A DNA stretch of 64,000 nt from Dasyornis broadbenti (GCA_013397935.1 VZRN01005169.1:682001-746000); one strand, 5' to 3'. Positions 26,616-39,946 are shown, numbered from the stretch's first letter. Made by a program: numbers and translations. Notes: generated by a model from the letters alone, not told the origin.

Positions 26616-27228
26616 GTAAGCATGGGAAGTACACATTGTGGTGGGTGAGTCCTTCTCACTTCCCACAGTCTCAGCCAGGTCAAATCCAGATGGTGGCTCC
26701 TTTCCTGCCCTCCCTTTCTACTCAAGATGAAATAAAGGCAAATCGACTCAAGACAGTGGCTAGTCTTGACCAGATTGAGCAAATTTGTATTGAATTTATG
26801 TCTGTGGGAGTAAGGATTGAGGAAAAAGTTGTATTGAACTGTGACCAAATTAAAGGAGCCAAAGTTAGCAAGCACATAGGATCACATCCCTGTCTCGATG
26901 GTTTCCACATCTTGAACTCTTTCATAAAGTTAGGGCAGCTTCCAATAACTGAGTTCAAAGTAGTTTCACAATCTACAACTGTTTCTGGATTCTTCTTGCT
27001 GTCCCTTGCTTTTTACTATTGTGTTTTCCTAGAAATGAGGAGTAGGAATGTTATTTTAGGAGGGGGGCAGGAGGCTTGAGAGCCTGGCCTTACAAGAAAC
27101 TGCCGCAATCTGGTCTTGCACAAAGGGCCACACAATACACTAAAGAAACCACCTTGACATCAGAGGAGTGTGTATTCTTCCTCTAATTCCTTTCATCAGT
27201 AATTTTAGACATACCCAGAGCAGCAGGA

Positions 27229-27260
27229 GATCACTTTGATCACTTTGAGATCACTTTGAT
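27229..27260. repeat. GATCACTTT short tandem repeat, three copies
   Basis: Copies lie at 27229-27237, 27238-27246 and 27249-27257; a GA dinucleotide separates the last two. This is a minor intronic duplication. Confidence 0.85.
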
Positions 27261-30200
27261 ACAGAGAATAGACTTCTCATGCAGACTTCCCTCTCCATAT
27301 AAGCACACTGGTGCAAAACTTCACAGAGAAGGCAGAGCCTGTATTGAGTGGGTACCTGCATTGGTCCTCATCTCTGGTGAAATGGCAGAATGTGCAGGTG
27401 ATGATCCTGCAAATGCCTGGAACAATCTTAACATCTTGCTATTCTTGAAAGCACTGTGTGCATTTTCTGACAGGGACTGCTTCTTTCCTTGGTCAGGCCC
27501 TGGCCTTATCTGGTCCCTTCATGAGCCAGTTCAGCCCACTAAATTGGCAGAATTTTTTTTTTTTCCTGTTTTTCTTTACTGCATGATTTTTTCTGCCAGT
27601 AAAATGAATTGAGCTGACTTGCTGGAATTATGTGGTAGTCCATGAGTGTGCTGTTAGTCCCACTCATTCTAAGTCCTTCTGACATTGCTTTCCCCATCAT
27701 GAGCTCTGTGACTTTATTATAGAGTGGGTAGGACTTTCGGATGCCTTGGGCAGAACACATGGTTACACTCACTTTGGCCATGTCTCATCTAATGCAATAA
27801 TCCAGGTTTCACCTTAGTTGCTGTAAGCTGTATTAAATTTAGGGATGTAGCCAACTTCCCAACCCTGCCTAAGTGCCAGCTGTGAATATGGACAAAATTG
27901 CATACTCACTGATACCAAGGGATACCCTCCTGTCCCCCTGCTCTGCTCAGGACCATCAGGGCAGTGCATTGTCCTCTCTGACAACTCAGAGATAGATTTC
28001 AAATAAATAGAAGTTTATTTTTCCTTACTTTTAGTCAGATGGATTTGCTGATCTAGCTGCAAGATATTTAGGTCACAAGCAACCAACAAACAAAGGGAGA
28101 TTCCCTCCTCCTCCCATTTCTTTGGTAAGAAACTAGGTTTCTGAAACACCCAGGACTTCCCTTCAGTGACTCCTTTTGTTGTTGGCAGATTGTGTTTCAA
28201 TTTGATCTCCCCTCTCTCACACTCCTACAGGCAGCACCACCCACCAGCCCTCATTTGTCAACCTGTCACGTCTCTGACCATGTCAGAGTGCTTTGTCACA
28301 ATAATCCCAGCGGTCATGCTGAGGCTTTGAAGTTAAGGCATACAAATATTTTTGTCCCTTTCTCTTAAGGGAACTGGTATTTTCGTCTGTTGTCCTCATC
28401 TTTGATGTGGCGCTGTCAATATTGATAGATCCATCAATTTTAGTTGATCTGTTCAGTTCATCCTGCTGATCTCTTCAAGGACACTGTACTCATATGAGCT
28501 TTGCCTTTAGTAAATCATATCCCAGAGTGGGGTGATGTGAAATGTCTTCAATTCAGCTCTCAGGGGCCTAGACAAACATTTACTGAGTTTCAGGTCGCAT
28601 GGGTTTGCAGCCCCTTAAACCTCAGGCCCTACTTCAATTGAATCCTCAACTTCAAAGCAAAACTTAGATATTCCTTCCTTTCATGTCCAAACTTGGCATT
28701 TCATATCATTTTGACAAAAGAAAGAAAAATAAAAACAAACTTAGAGGAAAAAGCCTGCTGGAGCTCACTGCAGCTGAGCCTTTGCTCCAGTGATGTAGAT
28801 TAGATGGCGGGAGATGTGACATGGTGATAAAGAAAGCTTGAACTCTGTGCTCCTCACACAACTGGGCACCAGTTGGATCTGGACCAACAGCTCCACTGGA
28901 AAGAAAACCCTTCACTTGAATTTAAAAGGAAATAAAATCCGCTTTGCCTGGATTTTGACCCTTTTGCAAGTAAGGTCCCAGCCGCTTCTGCAGCCTCACT
29001 CCATGTTGAACTCCTGCCAGCTCGCTGGGTTCCCAGCATCTCGCTCCCTGCTGATTTGTCTCTCTCTCCCTGCAACTGAAGCGTAACGTGGAGACTGAAA
29101 AGATCCCCAGCTTCCCAAGTGAGCTTGTCAGCATGCAGAACTCCTGTCAGCTTCCCTTTTTTTTCAGGAGACAGATGCAGCAGGACTTCAAGGCATATCT
29201 TTGCGCTGTTGACTGCACTGAGTCAATCAAGTTTGGCCTAGAAACCTTGAGAAGTCCCATTTTGTGGGAATTTTCAACAGCACATTCCTCCAAGTGCAAG
29301 GGTTTTGGGCTGAATGAACTGGTGGAAAATAGGCCAAGCGTTTCAAAAAATCACCTCCAGCAGAGCCCGATCACTGCAGCAAGAGGGATAAATTCATCCC
29401 TAGTGTCCATCTTCTTCTTCATTTCACTTATGGATTTTTCTTCACCCTCTGACCCTGTCAGAACAGCACTAGGGATCAGTTTGGCCCCATACTTTGAAAT
29501 GACTCATGAATGAGCCAGTCTTCCTCCACGTAAATGAGACTTGGCAGGTCTGTGCTAAGTGCCTTAAAATTTCTGAGCCTTGAGGGGCTGCGGGGCTCGG
29601 GGGAGCACTAATGGGGTGTAACCCAGCTTTCCATTGCTGTGCTGCAGCGCACAGCCTGCACAGGCCTCGCGCTGGCTGCTGCTCAGTGGCCTGTGCAAAA
29701 TGAGCGTTGCTCTGATTCCTGCTGCTGCTGAGAGCCCGTCCAAAGCACAAGACCACCCGACGCTGATTGGCATTGCTGTAGGCAGCAGAGGCAGCAGGGA
29801 CTGAGCAGCAAGGAAAATTAACCCCATTCCTTTCAGGAGGTGTTCCATCCAAACTGTTCAGTGCAGGGCACCATTAGCACAACTGCAATCAATTCTAAAA
29901 CCTTCTCCAATGGTTTCAGCAGGTTTGAATTGTACCCTCTGCTGAGGAAGCTCACTCTGCCCTGCTAATCCTGTCTGCCCTCTTCTGGTTTGTTTTTCCT
30001 CTCTCCTGGCTCCAGGGGTGCCAGGCTTTGTTCTTATATCATCTTTTTGTTTGCCCTATGTCGGGCATACTCCCAGCCACTGCTGGCTCGGCCAGTACCA
30101 CAACAGCATCCAGCAGCCACATTGCTTTCACTCAGCACTTTGGTTGGTGCCCAGACAGGTGGGGCCAGAGTGTGCCCTAATTTGTGTTCTGAATATGAGT

Positions 30201-31099
30201 GGAAATAAACTGCAGGGCTTCTCGCTGTAACTGTACAACAAAAACAGGAAAACCACTGCCTCATGGAGCAGGAGGGATGGATCTGTCTGTGCACACTTGG
30301 GGTTTGTGCCTTTCTGAGATATCCACTGCCAGGACTCAGTGTGTTGGGTCAGGCAGACACTGGGTTTGATCAGTATAGCTGTTCCTGAGGTTATACAAGT
30401 TACACCTAAGCCTGAAAACGTGTAGAGTTGTACAGCATATATACACCTGCAGGGGATATATCAGCAGGACAAAGGCTGTTTGGAAGGCTTGTTACCTCCA
30501 GAAGTCTAGCATTGCAGCAGTTCATGCTTAGGCTCCTTATCAAGACTTCAGTGGAAGGAAATCTCATTAGATAAAAGCAGTGATTTTCCTCTTCACCTGG
30601 AAGTAACCTTCCAGAGCTGTTTGAAGAAGATGTTTCACAGGCCTTGTTGCTGACCAGAAATATCTGATCCAAGGAGCTAAAGAGTGCTGTCCTTCTCCTG
30701 GAGCTGATTTTAGGGAGGAACTGCTGAAAACAAGAAGCATCTAACTGTTTGCAACATTCATCGAAGAGGGTCAGTACTGGTTGACTGATCTGCTCTGATA
30801 TCTTGGCAGGTAGTTCAGCCTCTGCACTCAAACAAGTGAGAACACACGCCCTGTTATTGGGGTTCTTTTGGAAATAAGCTTGTGATGCATTTGGGTACCT
30901 CGGAATGGTAGTGATAGAGCCTATAAATACCCAAGAAAATTTAAGTATGATGATACTTCTGAGGGTGTTTTCAGTGTAAGGCTTTCCCAGTGCTGTCTTC
31001 ATTTGCAGTCTTAAATTAATCTTAAAAATACAGTGTGCTACAGGGAGACATTTTCCTTCCCTTATTATTTCACTGATATACAAACAGAGGCAGGGAATC

Positions 31100-31160
31100 A
31101 CTAGAAACAACCTTAAGTGTCTTACCCAAAGCCGCACACCACATCAGTAACAGAGCTAAG
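31100..31160 (+). mobile_element. Possible MIR-like SINE core
   Basis: The stretch AAGTGTCTTACCCAAAGCCG followed by CACACCACATCAGTAACAGAGC resembles the MIR core wording (cttgcccaaggtcacacagc ... gtggcagagc). Only about 50 bp are recognisable, so the call is tentative. Confidence 0.35.
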
Positions 31161-31604
31161 AAGCTCAGTGGTGAATACTCAGCCATCAGTTCAGCCACAG
31201 TTCTTGTTACAATGGTTTCTTCTTCCTGAGGATGTGAAGTAACACTGAAAATCCCATCCCATAGCTTTCCTTGTAGTTCTGTTTCATGTTATTTCCAATG
31301 GGAATAGATCACACCCTGGTATATGAATGTCAATCAGCCTCTTATTTGTTAGTGTAGTAATGATGTGCCCATCCTCTGACCTGTATGGCGCAGCTGAGTC
31401 TCTTCTGGTTTTGAGAAGGGGCAGAGGTGAATGCTCAGGTGATCTTGAACTGGGGCTTCAACTCCTTTTTGGATAAAACTCTTCATGCAGTTGGAGAGTC
31501 TTGGCAAAATGTGCCAACGGCTTTCTGTGTTCTGAGAAATGAAAATTGCGGGTCAGTGGCCCAGCAAGGACTGATTAATTGAAGCTTAGAAGAGCAGGTC
31601 TTTT

Positions 31605-31700
31605 AAGACTTGAGCAATGGGCTGAGATGAATGTTGGAGGTCCCTTCCAGCTGAAGGGAAGAATTCTATTCTAGTCTAGTCTAGTCTATTGTCTATGTTT
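31605..31700 (+). mobile_element. CR1 LINE 3'-end fragment with degenerate terminal repeat
   Basis: TTGGAGGTCCCTTCCAGCTG is followed by AAGAATTCTATT, which matches the CR1 3' terminus (ggtcccttccaac...attctatg repeats). The terminal octamer region has been replaced or expanded into CTAGT units (31671-31690). Plus orientation, 5' truncated. Confidence 0.6.
31671..31690. repeat. (CTAGT)n short tandem repeat
   Basis: About three and a half CTAGT units directly after the CR1 3' end. It probably arose by slippage in the element's terminal ATTCT-type repeat. Confidence 0.8.
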
Positions 31701-32390
31701 ACACACTATGCATTATTTACTTTCTTGTAATTACAAGTTGCAACAACCTTGTTGACATTTAGTAGTGAACAATGGTTGACTCCATGCCCTAGTGTGGCCA
31801 GTTGCTTAGCTGGGCTGGCTGTTATTTCTTACTGGAGTAATGTTAATGCTTTGAAGAAGTCACTCACAGTAGGGGACATTGCTTGCAGCTTGTAAGGCTG
31901 GACAATAACCTGAACTTGTTTTCCTGTCAGTATTTTCTTCCAGCTTCTCATGAAGTCAATTTAAGCCATGTCCTCACTGTGCCTTGGTCCAAAGTTTATT
32001 GCTGATTTGCAAAGGCCTCTTCTGGCTTCTGTGAGATGCTAGAGATGGTCTTTAGCCTTTGAGCTTTTCAGCAGGTTATTATGATGGCATTTCTGAAGGT
32101 TTCTTATTGTATGTAGTAAAACACTGACTCCATACATCCTTTGTTTAAGAGAGAAAAATGTGTATGGTAAAGCAGAGAAAAACCCAAACAGGAAGCAATG
32201 CCAGAATTGTACCCACTTAAGAAGAATGTAACAAATACAGCGGTGAATACTGTGCCAGATTGCTTCTATTCTTGTAAAGTAATCCAAGTTTGCTGTGAAG
32301 GCCTGTTTCCTGCCACAGCAGAAGGTCTTTCTTCTTCTGTGAGCTTTCAAGAGGCATTAGATCATTACTAACTCCTGTGTCCACCTCCAG

Positions 32391-32532
32391 TCCAAGATTC
32401 ATGCTGCAAGAAGCCTGAGTGAGATTGCAATTGACCTGACCGAAACTGGAACCCTCAAGACCTCAAAGCTAGCCAACATGGGCAGTAAAGGCAAAATTAT
32501 CAGCGGAAGCAGCGGGAGTCTTCTGTCATCAG
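32391..32532 (+). CDS. FRMD4A: FRMD4A exon: post-FERM linker
   Basis: The acceptor is CCACCTCCAG at 32381-32390 and the donor GTAGGT starts at 32533. It encodes 47 residues beginning SKIHAARSLSEIAIDLTETG and ending SGSSGSLLSS, plus one base of a Gly codon. It connects the FERM domain to the coiled-coil part. The SLSEIAIDLTETG block is highly conserved in FRMD4 proteins; the GSSGSLLSS end is a flexible Ser/Gly linker. Confidence 0.95.
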
Positions 32533-35500
32533 GTAGGTCCTATGTCCTGTAACTGGAGAGAATATGGTGGGAAGGCCATGGCCATGGTATAATGGGGAGC
32601 AGCCAGAAGCTGCACTGCAGAAATGAAAGTCACTTCCCTTTAGCCTTTCTGTCTGTCCAGGTGTCAGTCCATCTCTCAGCACATTGCTCCACAAACAGGC
32701 AGCAGCGTCCCCCTCTCTCTTTACCACCACTCATTTCCTCCTTGACTCCAGGATGTCATCTCCAATCTCTCAATTTCCAGCTGAAACGTGGTCTCTCTTC
32801 ACAATTTCTACCCTAACCATCCTTTGGTATCCAGCTCGTCCTGAGGCGGATGGGTTTGTGAAGGAGTGCCCAGCCAGCAGTGGGGAAAGCAGTCAGCTAG
32901 TGCAGCTCACAAGGGAAACTGAGGCTGGGAACTCGTGATGTTCCTCAGCATGGCTGAGACAGGGTGTCATCTTCTTCACAGAGTGCACATCTGCTTTGCC
33001 TCTCTGTTGCTGGAATTTGGCTGCTGTCCCAGGATGAACAGAACTATTCCCTAGCACTCTGCCAAACTAGTGCCAGGGTCCTGGAGGCTTCTTCTTATGG
33101 CTTAGATCACTTTTCCTTTGTGAGGAAGATGGAATCAGTGAGATAAAGCCAAGGGAAGGTGGTGCAGAGGAGAGCTAGAGCATAAGGAGAGAAGGACTGG
33201 AGAAGGGGGTCAGGAGGTTGTCTGTGTCTCTTTGATACTCTTCTGTCAGTCTGAACCAGGCAAGCTGCATGCAAAACAATGATAAATGTCACTACAGGTG
33301 TGACATTTACATATATCAACTTTACAGCAGTGGTTGATATTTAGCAAAGAGCTTGAAGCTGCTTAGGTGAGCTCTTCAGGAGGGCTGGTATCACTGTAAT
33401 TGACAGTTTCAGATAATTAAATACCTTCTGTTAAGCATTACATCAGGTTATCAAAACCAAATGTGTTGAGATGTGTAACAGCAGAGAATAATCTCCTCAT
33501 GATTGACAAGGGAAGAGCCCATCTAAGAATGCAAATTCTTTAAAACTGAACCCACACTGATGTAGTAGGTTAGCTTTGAATCACTGTATCTTTCATGTCT
33601 CTTAAAAGCCACACTTTCCTGCTTGGAAAATGTTCAGCAAGGGGTTAAAATGTGCAGCGCTTCCAGGGTTGCTTGCTGTGCTATTCCTTGCCTTGCCTGC
33701 AAACAAAGTTGCCTTTCTCCTCCTGAGGTCTTCCTGACAAAGTACACAATTCGCTGTCTGTGCCTCCCATCGCTTAGGGAGTTGCAGTAGCTCAGCAGCT
33801 CCCAGATTGGTGTCGGGTTGTTGGAACTCTTTGTTTGTTTGGCGTTTTTTCCAGCTCTCCTGCTGGAAAGTAAATAACATTAAGTACCCCAAGAAAGTTC
33901 TTAAGGTCTTTCCAAGATCTCAGCCTCCTGGGCACCATTCCCAAGTTTGTGAGAGCTACTTGGTAGTAATCCTGTTTCCATATTAATACATGGACTTTTT
34001 GCATTCCTGGAGAAAAACACTGGGGCCTGCTTCTGCTCTTACACCTGGAGAGAGCAGTTGCCAGGTGAAAGCCAGCAGAAAATCAGGCCCAGAAAACCTG
34101 CTGTAGGGCCAGCATCTTTCAGGGTTATGTGGATGGAAATTCCAAACTGGGACCTGCCCATGCTTTTATTTCTGTAAATTAGTGCTCCCTGCACATTTCT
34201 GGCTGAGCACAGGATTTGTAGACTCATCAGAATTGCATCAGTGACTAGACCTACCCAGAGTTCATTGACCAGGTGAGTCATTTCTTCAGTCCTGGGTTGG
34301 TGGATCTGCCTGCCTGGGTGCCTTCATAGGACTGTGGGATCCTCTGTTTCTGTCGAGTGCTGCTGGTGGGCCAGGCAAGCACAGCTCCCTCCAGGATCCT
34401 GTCAGAGCTGCCTTTTATGTCCTGCCAGCTTTGAAGACAGGGGTCTCCCTAAAATGTTGAGGAGAGCTGCAGGGTTTGGTGCTGCTGTGTGCCTTCCAGC
34501 AGCTACAAACAGCTACAAGAAAGTACTGAGAGATGTCTAGCAGAGGTCAGATACCAGGGAATTAAAAACTCTGGATTGCTTCCACACTATCACTCAGACC
34601 CCTCTGCTCCAAGAGCCTCTTCCCTCGAGCCTGGCTGGTGGAGGTGACCCATCCCTGTCCCACTGGATGGGAGGGGGCATTCACTGTATGTCCCACTGGG
34701 CACACTCACTGGCTCTGTCCCAGGCTTTGTGTTTCCTCCCATTGTGCCAAAGATTATCAGCACACAACCATAACAATGATGGGTTATCGCAGTACAGCCT
34801 GCACACTGGGGAGAATAAGTGCAAATGATTAAGTGGCCACAGTAGACTTTCAGGCTATAAATACCTCAAGTGACTCGAAATCACAAGGTCAGGACTGAAT
34901 CTGTATTTGCCCCCACTTCCCTACTGTTCTCAGTTCTTTTTTTCTGAAAATTACTTGTAGTCATTTCCTCTCTCCGTCTCACTAGTCCTCACTGAAGGGG
35001 CTGTCAGCGCTGGGAGGAGCATGCCAAAACTGGCATGTCTCCCTTGGGCTTGCAGCAAGTCTGCAAGGAAAAGTTTATTGTTGCTTCCAGCTGTCACACT
35101 GTCTGGAGAAGATCCTGCTATGAAGTACAAGGCAATCACTGCCCCACATCACTTACAGTCTCAAGAGACAGCAGAGGGGAGATGGAGTCTTACACTGGGA
35201 AGTGGCTTCCTCATGATCACAGCAATTCGAAACCAAAGCCTCAGCTCCTCCATTTTTCCCACGCTCTTGATCTCAGTCTGTCCACTGCAGATTTGTAATT
35301 TTGATACTCAAGTGCATTTCTGACAAGCTGAGTCTAACTTGTGTCTTCATTTTGGATCTGAAGGGGCCTCCCTAGGACAGTGGGCTGCTGTGGTTAGCTC
35401 AGGGATCTTCTGCTCAGGGTCTGTGGACCATTCCTGGACATCCAGGGTAAGATTTGCATGTGAATGAAGGCTCTGCTTTCACATGGGCAGGAACCAAATC

Positions 35501-38500
35501 AAAACCAGCAGACAAAACCAAGTTAGGTCTAACGTGGATTTTTCATTTGGAGCAGTCTGTGCTGTAAGAGCTCTGCAGGGCTTCAAGCTAGTGAGGAGTT
35601 GCGTAATCACTGGGTTATTGTTGGACAGAACCCCAGACCACCTTCTTCATCTCTGTGGGCAGAGCAGACACCCCAGAGGAGCATCTCTGCTTTAGCTCTG
35701 CAGATGCATTTGAGGAGCCTCCGGCCCCTGAGCCCCATTCCTTCTGTAGTGAGGGAGGTTTCCTGTGCAGGAGCCTGTTTATGTTTGAAAACGCCACGGC
35801 AGAGTCCAGCCAGCCAGTTCCCAGGCCCTGCCGCTGCATCCAGCGGGGCTATGTCCCAGCTGGACCGTCCCGGCGGGCGTTGGAGCGGATAAGCAGCACC
35901 CACACGAGCATGGGGGCTGACCACGACGAGTCGCCCACAGGATATCTGAGCACATCCTGTGCGGAGCAGCTCCAGCCGAGCTCCCGCGCGCCGCTGAGGA
36001 AATCCTATGTGTCGGGCAGAGAGCAGAGATAGCAGCTGTCTGGGGTTGTTGTGCACTGACATCCTGGCGCGGTGAGTCACCCTGGGCCCTGGCACGGAGC
36101 GAGCGTGGGGGAAACTTCCCTCCCCGCTCAGGGGACGGCCTTCCACGGGGACCTCAACCAAACACCAGCCAGCTGGAGCCAGCAGCCAGATGTAGTGTGA
36201 AAGGTTTGCCATATTTAGATGTGTTTTTCCTGGAGCAGGAGACTCGTGGAATGAGAAAGAAGAGATGCCTGGATACTTTTGCCTTGCTGCTGCTACTCAG
36301 CCACTTTGTTGCCTCTTCTCTCACCTCACAGTTGGTGTCACCAAGATGTAGTTCCCTCTGCTCTTCAGCATCCCATCTGTCCTTCCTACTTGTTTTCGTC
36401 CTTCTCATTTATCCCTTTTCCAAGCTGACTCCACTCTGCTACAATTGGTAGAGGAAATAGGGACAAACAATGAGTCACTGGCAGGACTTTTCTCTCCAAA
36501 GTGGTGTCTGGCTTTTGACAGACTTTAAAGCAAAGCTTGTCTTGGACCCCAGCAGTCCTGTACCTGCATAACACTTGGTCAGATCCTTTTGTGGTGTGAC
36601 TTATGTGCTGCATGTCCCCATCAACATCACCAAGATTCCTGACCTCACCTGTATTGAAGTAAGCGGGACCCAGCCTGTTAGCATTGGTGAAGTTCAGCCA
36701 TGAATTCTGCTGGAGAAGTGAGTTGGACAGGGAGGACCATGTTCTCCCTGCATTTCTCAGCTCATATTCTCCTGAATGTCAGTGGATGATGAAATCACTT
36801 GGAGAGGTCATGTGGGTGTCAGACTATGAGTATTGTTTCCACAAATTAGTAGAGTATTAAGTGAACATTTAGGTTGCCAAGACCTATATCCCATCCTGTA
36901 AGGTAAGGAAGAAAGGGCACATACACATAAAAAGAGCCCCCAGTTCAGCAGGTTCCTGGTGCCCACCAGAGAGAAGGCCCTGTGCCTGCTACCTGGTGTA
37001 TTTTCACAACCCTTTTTTTTTTAAGGGACATCAAATGGTTCTGCAGAAGTGTGTGTTAAAACGCAGAGTTTGGTAAATCCTTGCACTGCAAATGGAAAGG
37101 AGGCTGAAGAATAATTTTCACAGAAAGGTTCAAATGCTGTACAGGAGAATTATATATTTCAGCAACATTTCTCCCATTTACTGCATTAGAAATTGACCCT
37201 AAAGGGAGATAAAACACCTGAGAAAGCCTCCCAGTCAACCATTTCTGTTGCAGCAGGAGTCTTGTGTTACGACTGATGTTTCAGGACTGCTTTTTCTGTT
37301 GATGATCCCCTTTGGAAGGCACTGGGCAGCCATGACTCAGTGACCATATCTAATAAGGCTGATTTAAGGTAGTAGCTGCTTGATTGGTTTTGTTTATGCT
37401 AGTCTTTGATTATTTCTTGGTTGTTTTTACGGTATTTTGATTTATCCTGACATTTTTGGGTCAATTGCCACTGGATTTAGAAGTGGATCTGTGATCACAG
37501 CCTTATTCATGGCAGGATTGATACATATTTATAAATAAAGAGCCTCTAATGGAAGCCGTCGGCAACCAGCAATACAAAGCACTGTTCTCTGCTCATTTAC
37601 AGTCATTTCATACAGGTGTGGTTCTCTTGACTGATCAAGTTTCCATTTGCTTTTCACCTGTGAGAACAAGCAGAGTATCCAGCCGATAAAAATCTAATAA
37701 TACACTCCAAAATAATTCAGCTTTTAAATAAAAATTTTTAAACAAACATTAGTGGATGACTTTGGTTTCAGCAGTAATCCCATTGCTTCACTCAGAATGT
37801 GACAGTGCACTTCTAGGTCTCCTCCAGTTCCTTTGTTTTTTGGGAGGGGTGAAAAAGATGGCAAAAAGTGCATTCAGTGGACAAAATGTGCACCAATGGC
37901 ATCAGGGTTGAGACCAGCATGGTTCTCATACAGAAAAAGCACAGCTGGAGCAGATGCTGTGAACTGTCTATGCCTGATTTGGGTCTGTACCAGCTCAGCC
38001 AGAAGCCTTTTGTTTCCTTCTTGTGGGCATACCCCGAATCAGCGCAGGTGTCTGGCCAGGCTGTTCCTATGCTTTTAAATGTTTCTGTGTAGCTGCTGTG
38101 GCAACCCACAAAGCAAAAAAGAATAGCTTTTAAAAATAAATCCGAGGCTGGAGTGGAGGAAGGAAAGGGGAAGAGCAATTGAAAGGAAAACACAGGTCAT
38201 TAAAGCTGTCATAAAAGAGAAAGGAAAAAGGTTCAGAACATCTGCTGGAATCATGAGCAGCTTTTTACCGGGACTCTGCAGTTTGTTGACAAGTCCGTGA
38301 AGAAATTCAGCAGTTCAGTTTTGCTAGTAACTGCTCACCAGGGTTACTATTAAGAATTACTAAGTGCTGGAGAGGAGTTTCCCTGCCAGTGCAAATACAC
38401 AACTCCTCTAGAAGGTCACATCAAGTTCTTCCAGCACAGACGTGTCGGCAGAGTTGAGTTTTGTTGCTTTATGAGGGCAAACACAAATAAAACGAGGATG

Positions 38501-39946
38501 ACTACAGCAATTAAACATGAATCTTACAATGAGGTTCTTCTCCTTTGTCTAATAATGCTCAGCCTGGCTGACCTTTAGAGAGATCTCTTCCAGCACCCCC
38601 ACTTCAGGATAGGCCAGTAAAAGATGTAAGGAAGCAGAATGGTGTTTCATTAAATAAATGCCAGCTAGCTTCGTCCATGAAAACTGCTGAAAATATTGGT
38701 GGAAAAGATCTGTGAGATTCTCTGCTCCCCCTGGGCCAATGCAGAACTATTTTGTGGCAAGTTTGCTTCAATCCTCTTTCAGTTTAGCTTTAATGGTCTG
38801 CTGGAATAGTAGCAATGAAAGATGAAGCTGAAAGCACAAATTTCACTGTTTTGCTGCCAAAACAAAGAATTGTTCCCAGGTTCCTTCCAAAGCTCTGTGA
38901 AATAACAGCTTTTTCAACCTCCTTGGGCTGAGTGTTTTCACTGAACATTTGGAGGCCAAGCTGCAAATGGAGCCCCCTCTAGCCCCCATCTGATGACAGG
39001 TGCACAGAAAACTCCATGTAGCATCCTGTTGTATCTGACTCTTGCAGATAATAAAGGTCTACTTTGTGCCATTGCTCGAGAGGGGCAGGGGACAGGCCAC
39101 TGCTGTAAAAAAATGTTTGTATTGATACATCAGCAGCAAAAGGAGGGAAAAGGAGAATATCCATCCTTTGTTGGATGTGGGGGGAAACACAGTGGCAAAG
39201 GACAAGGTTATTTCATCAAGAAGTTCCCCTGAAGAGCTGAAATTACATTACACGTTGTCATGACACTTGAGCAACAGAGTCTGACTTAATGCACAGACTT
39301 ACTTCAGTGGGAGTCGCTGGGTAATAGCCACTTGAAAAGCCAAGCCATTTGGACATCCAGTTTAAATATCTCGACCTACATCTTCACAAAAAACAGCTAC
39401 TATCCCGGAAGGAGCTATGGTTGGGGGTTTTTGGTGTATTTTACAGGAATCTTGCTAGGTAATTTTGTTCCATTACAGTTTTTTCATAGAACAGGCCCCG
39501 TAAGTGGATTGAATTACATGTTTGCTACTAGGATAATTGCAGTTCTTAAGAAGTAGGCTGTATTGTCAAATGGTTTATCCTAGGCTTAATTTCCGAAAAA
39601 TGCCTCTCCAGGGCTTTTTAAACTGTACTGTTATTTGCTATTGGGAACTTCCATGGGAATTGTATGTGGTTTTTTTCTAAGGTCTTTAGATTAATAATTT
39701 TGCTGCTTTTGTTTTTCCGGATAATGATTACAAATGTCTTTGTGTGCTCTGCTGTCCAATCTCTGACTATTAGCTTAAATAACATTAAGGACTTGCTGTA
39801 AACAAACATGACTGGGTAACACCTGCTTCATGTCATAGCCTGATTTCTTTTTGGAAGGACTGCATCCAGGCCTTGGTAAAATTACAAGCGCTCCAGATGT
39901 GTATTGTGCTGTCAGCTGGCCTAGTGAAATCATTGTTTATTGACAG
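32533..39946 (+). other. Intron (7.4 kb) with an isolated CpG-rich block
   Basis: Mostly unremarkable intronic sequence, apart from a CpG-rich block at about 35830-36150. An AT-rich, CpG-poor stretch at about 37490-37750 contains no coding signal. A phrase near 38570-38600 weakly resembles a CR1 3' end but is too short to call. Confidence 0.75.
35830..36150. promoter_or_regulatory. Isolated intronic CpG-island-like block
   Basis: A hand count gives about 26 CpGs in about 320 bp, with GC content near two thirds, inside an otherwise CpG-poor intron. It ends near a strong donor-like GCG|GTGAGT (GT at 36072-36073), which also contains the AP-1 site TGAGTCA (36073-36079). It could be an intragenic enhancer or an alternative first exon upstream of the coiled-coil exons. 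Both strands have moderate open frames here (35655-36032 plus, 35607-36212 minus), which GC-rich sequence alone can produce. Confidence 0.5.

Larger units (their letters stand above)
26616..32390 (+). other. Intron (5.8 kb)
   Basis: It contains a small GATCACTTT tandem repeat (27229-27260), a MIR-like relic (about 31100-31160) and a CR1 3' end (about 31605-31700). It also contains a 243-codon minus-strand open frame (30406-31137), discussed as a finding. The region just after the exon (26636-27079, + strand) is open for 147 codons but shows no recognisable domain. No nested gene is established. Confidence 0.75.

Noticed and set aside
29469..29852. Minus-strand open frame of 127 codons
   Set aside because: No recognisable domain, no splice signals of note, and moderately GC-rich sequence. 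Treated as chance.
35607..36212. Minus-strand open frame of 201 codons in the intronic CpG block
   Set aside because: As a gene this is unsupported: no domain, no clear splice context, and GC-rich sequence explains the lack of stops. The block itself is kept as a regulatory candidate.
38565..38610. Phrase resembling a CR1 3' terminus
   Set aside because: Only about 30 bp recall the consensus, with no flanking CR1 body. Too short to support.
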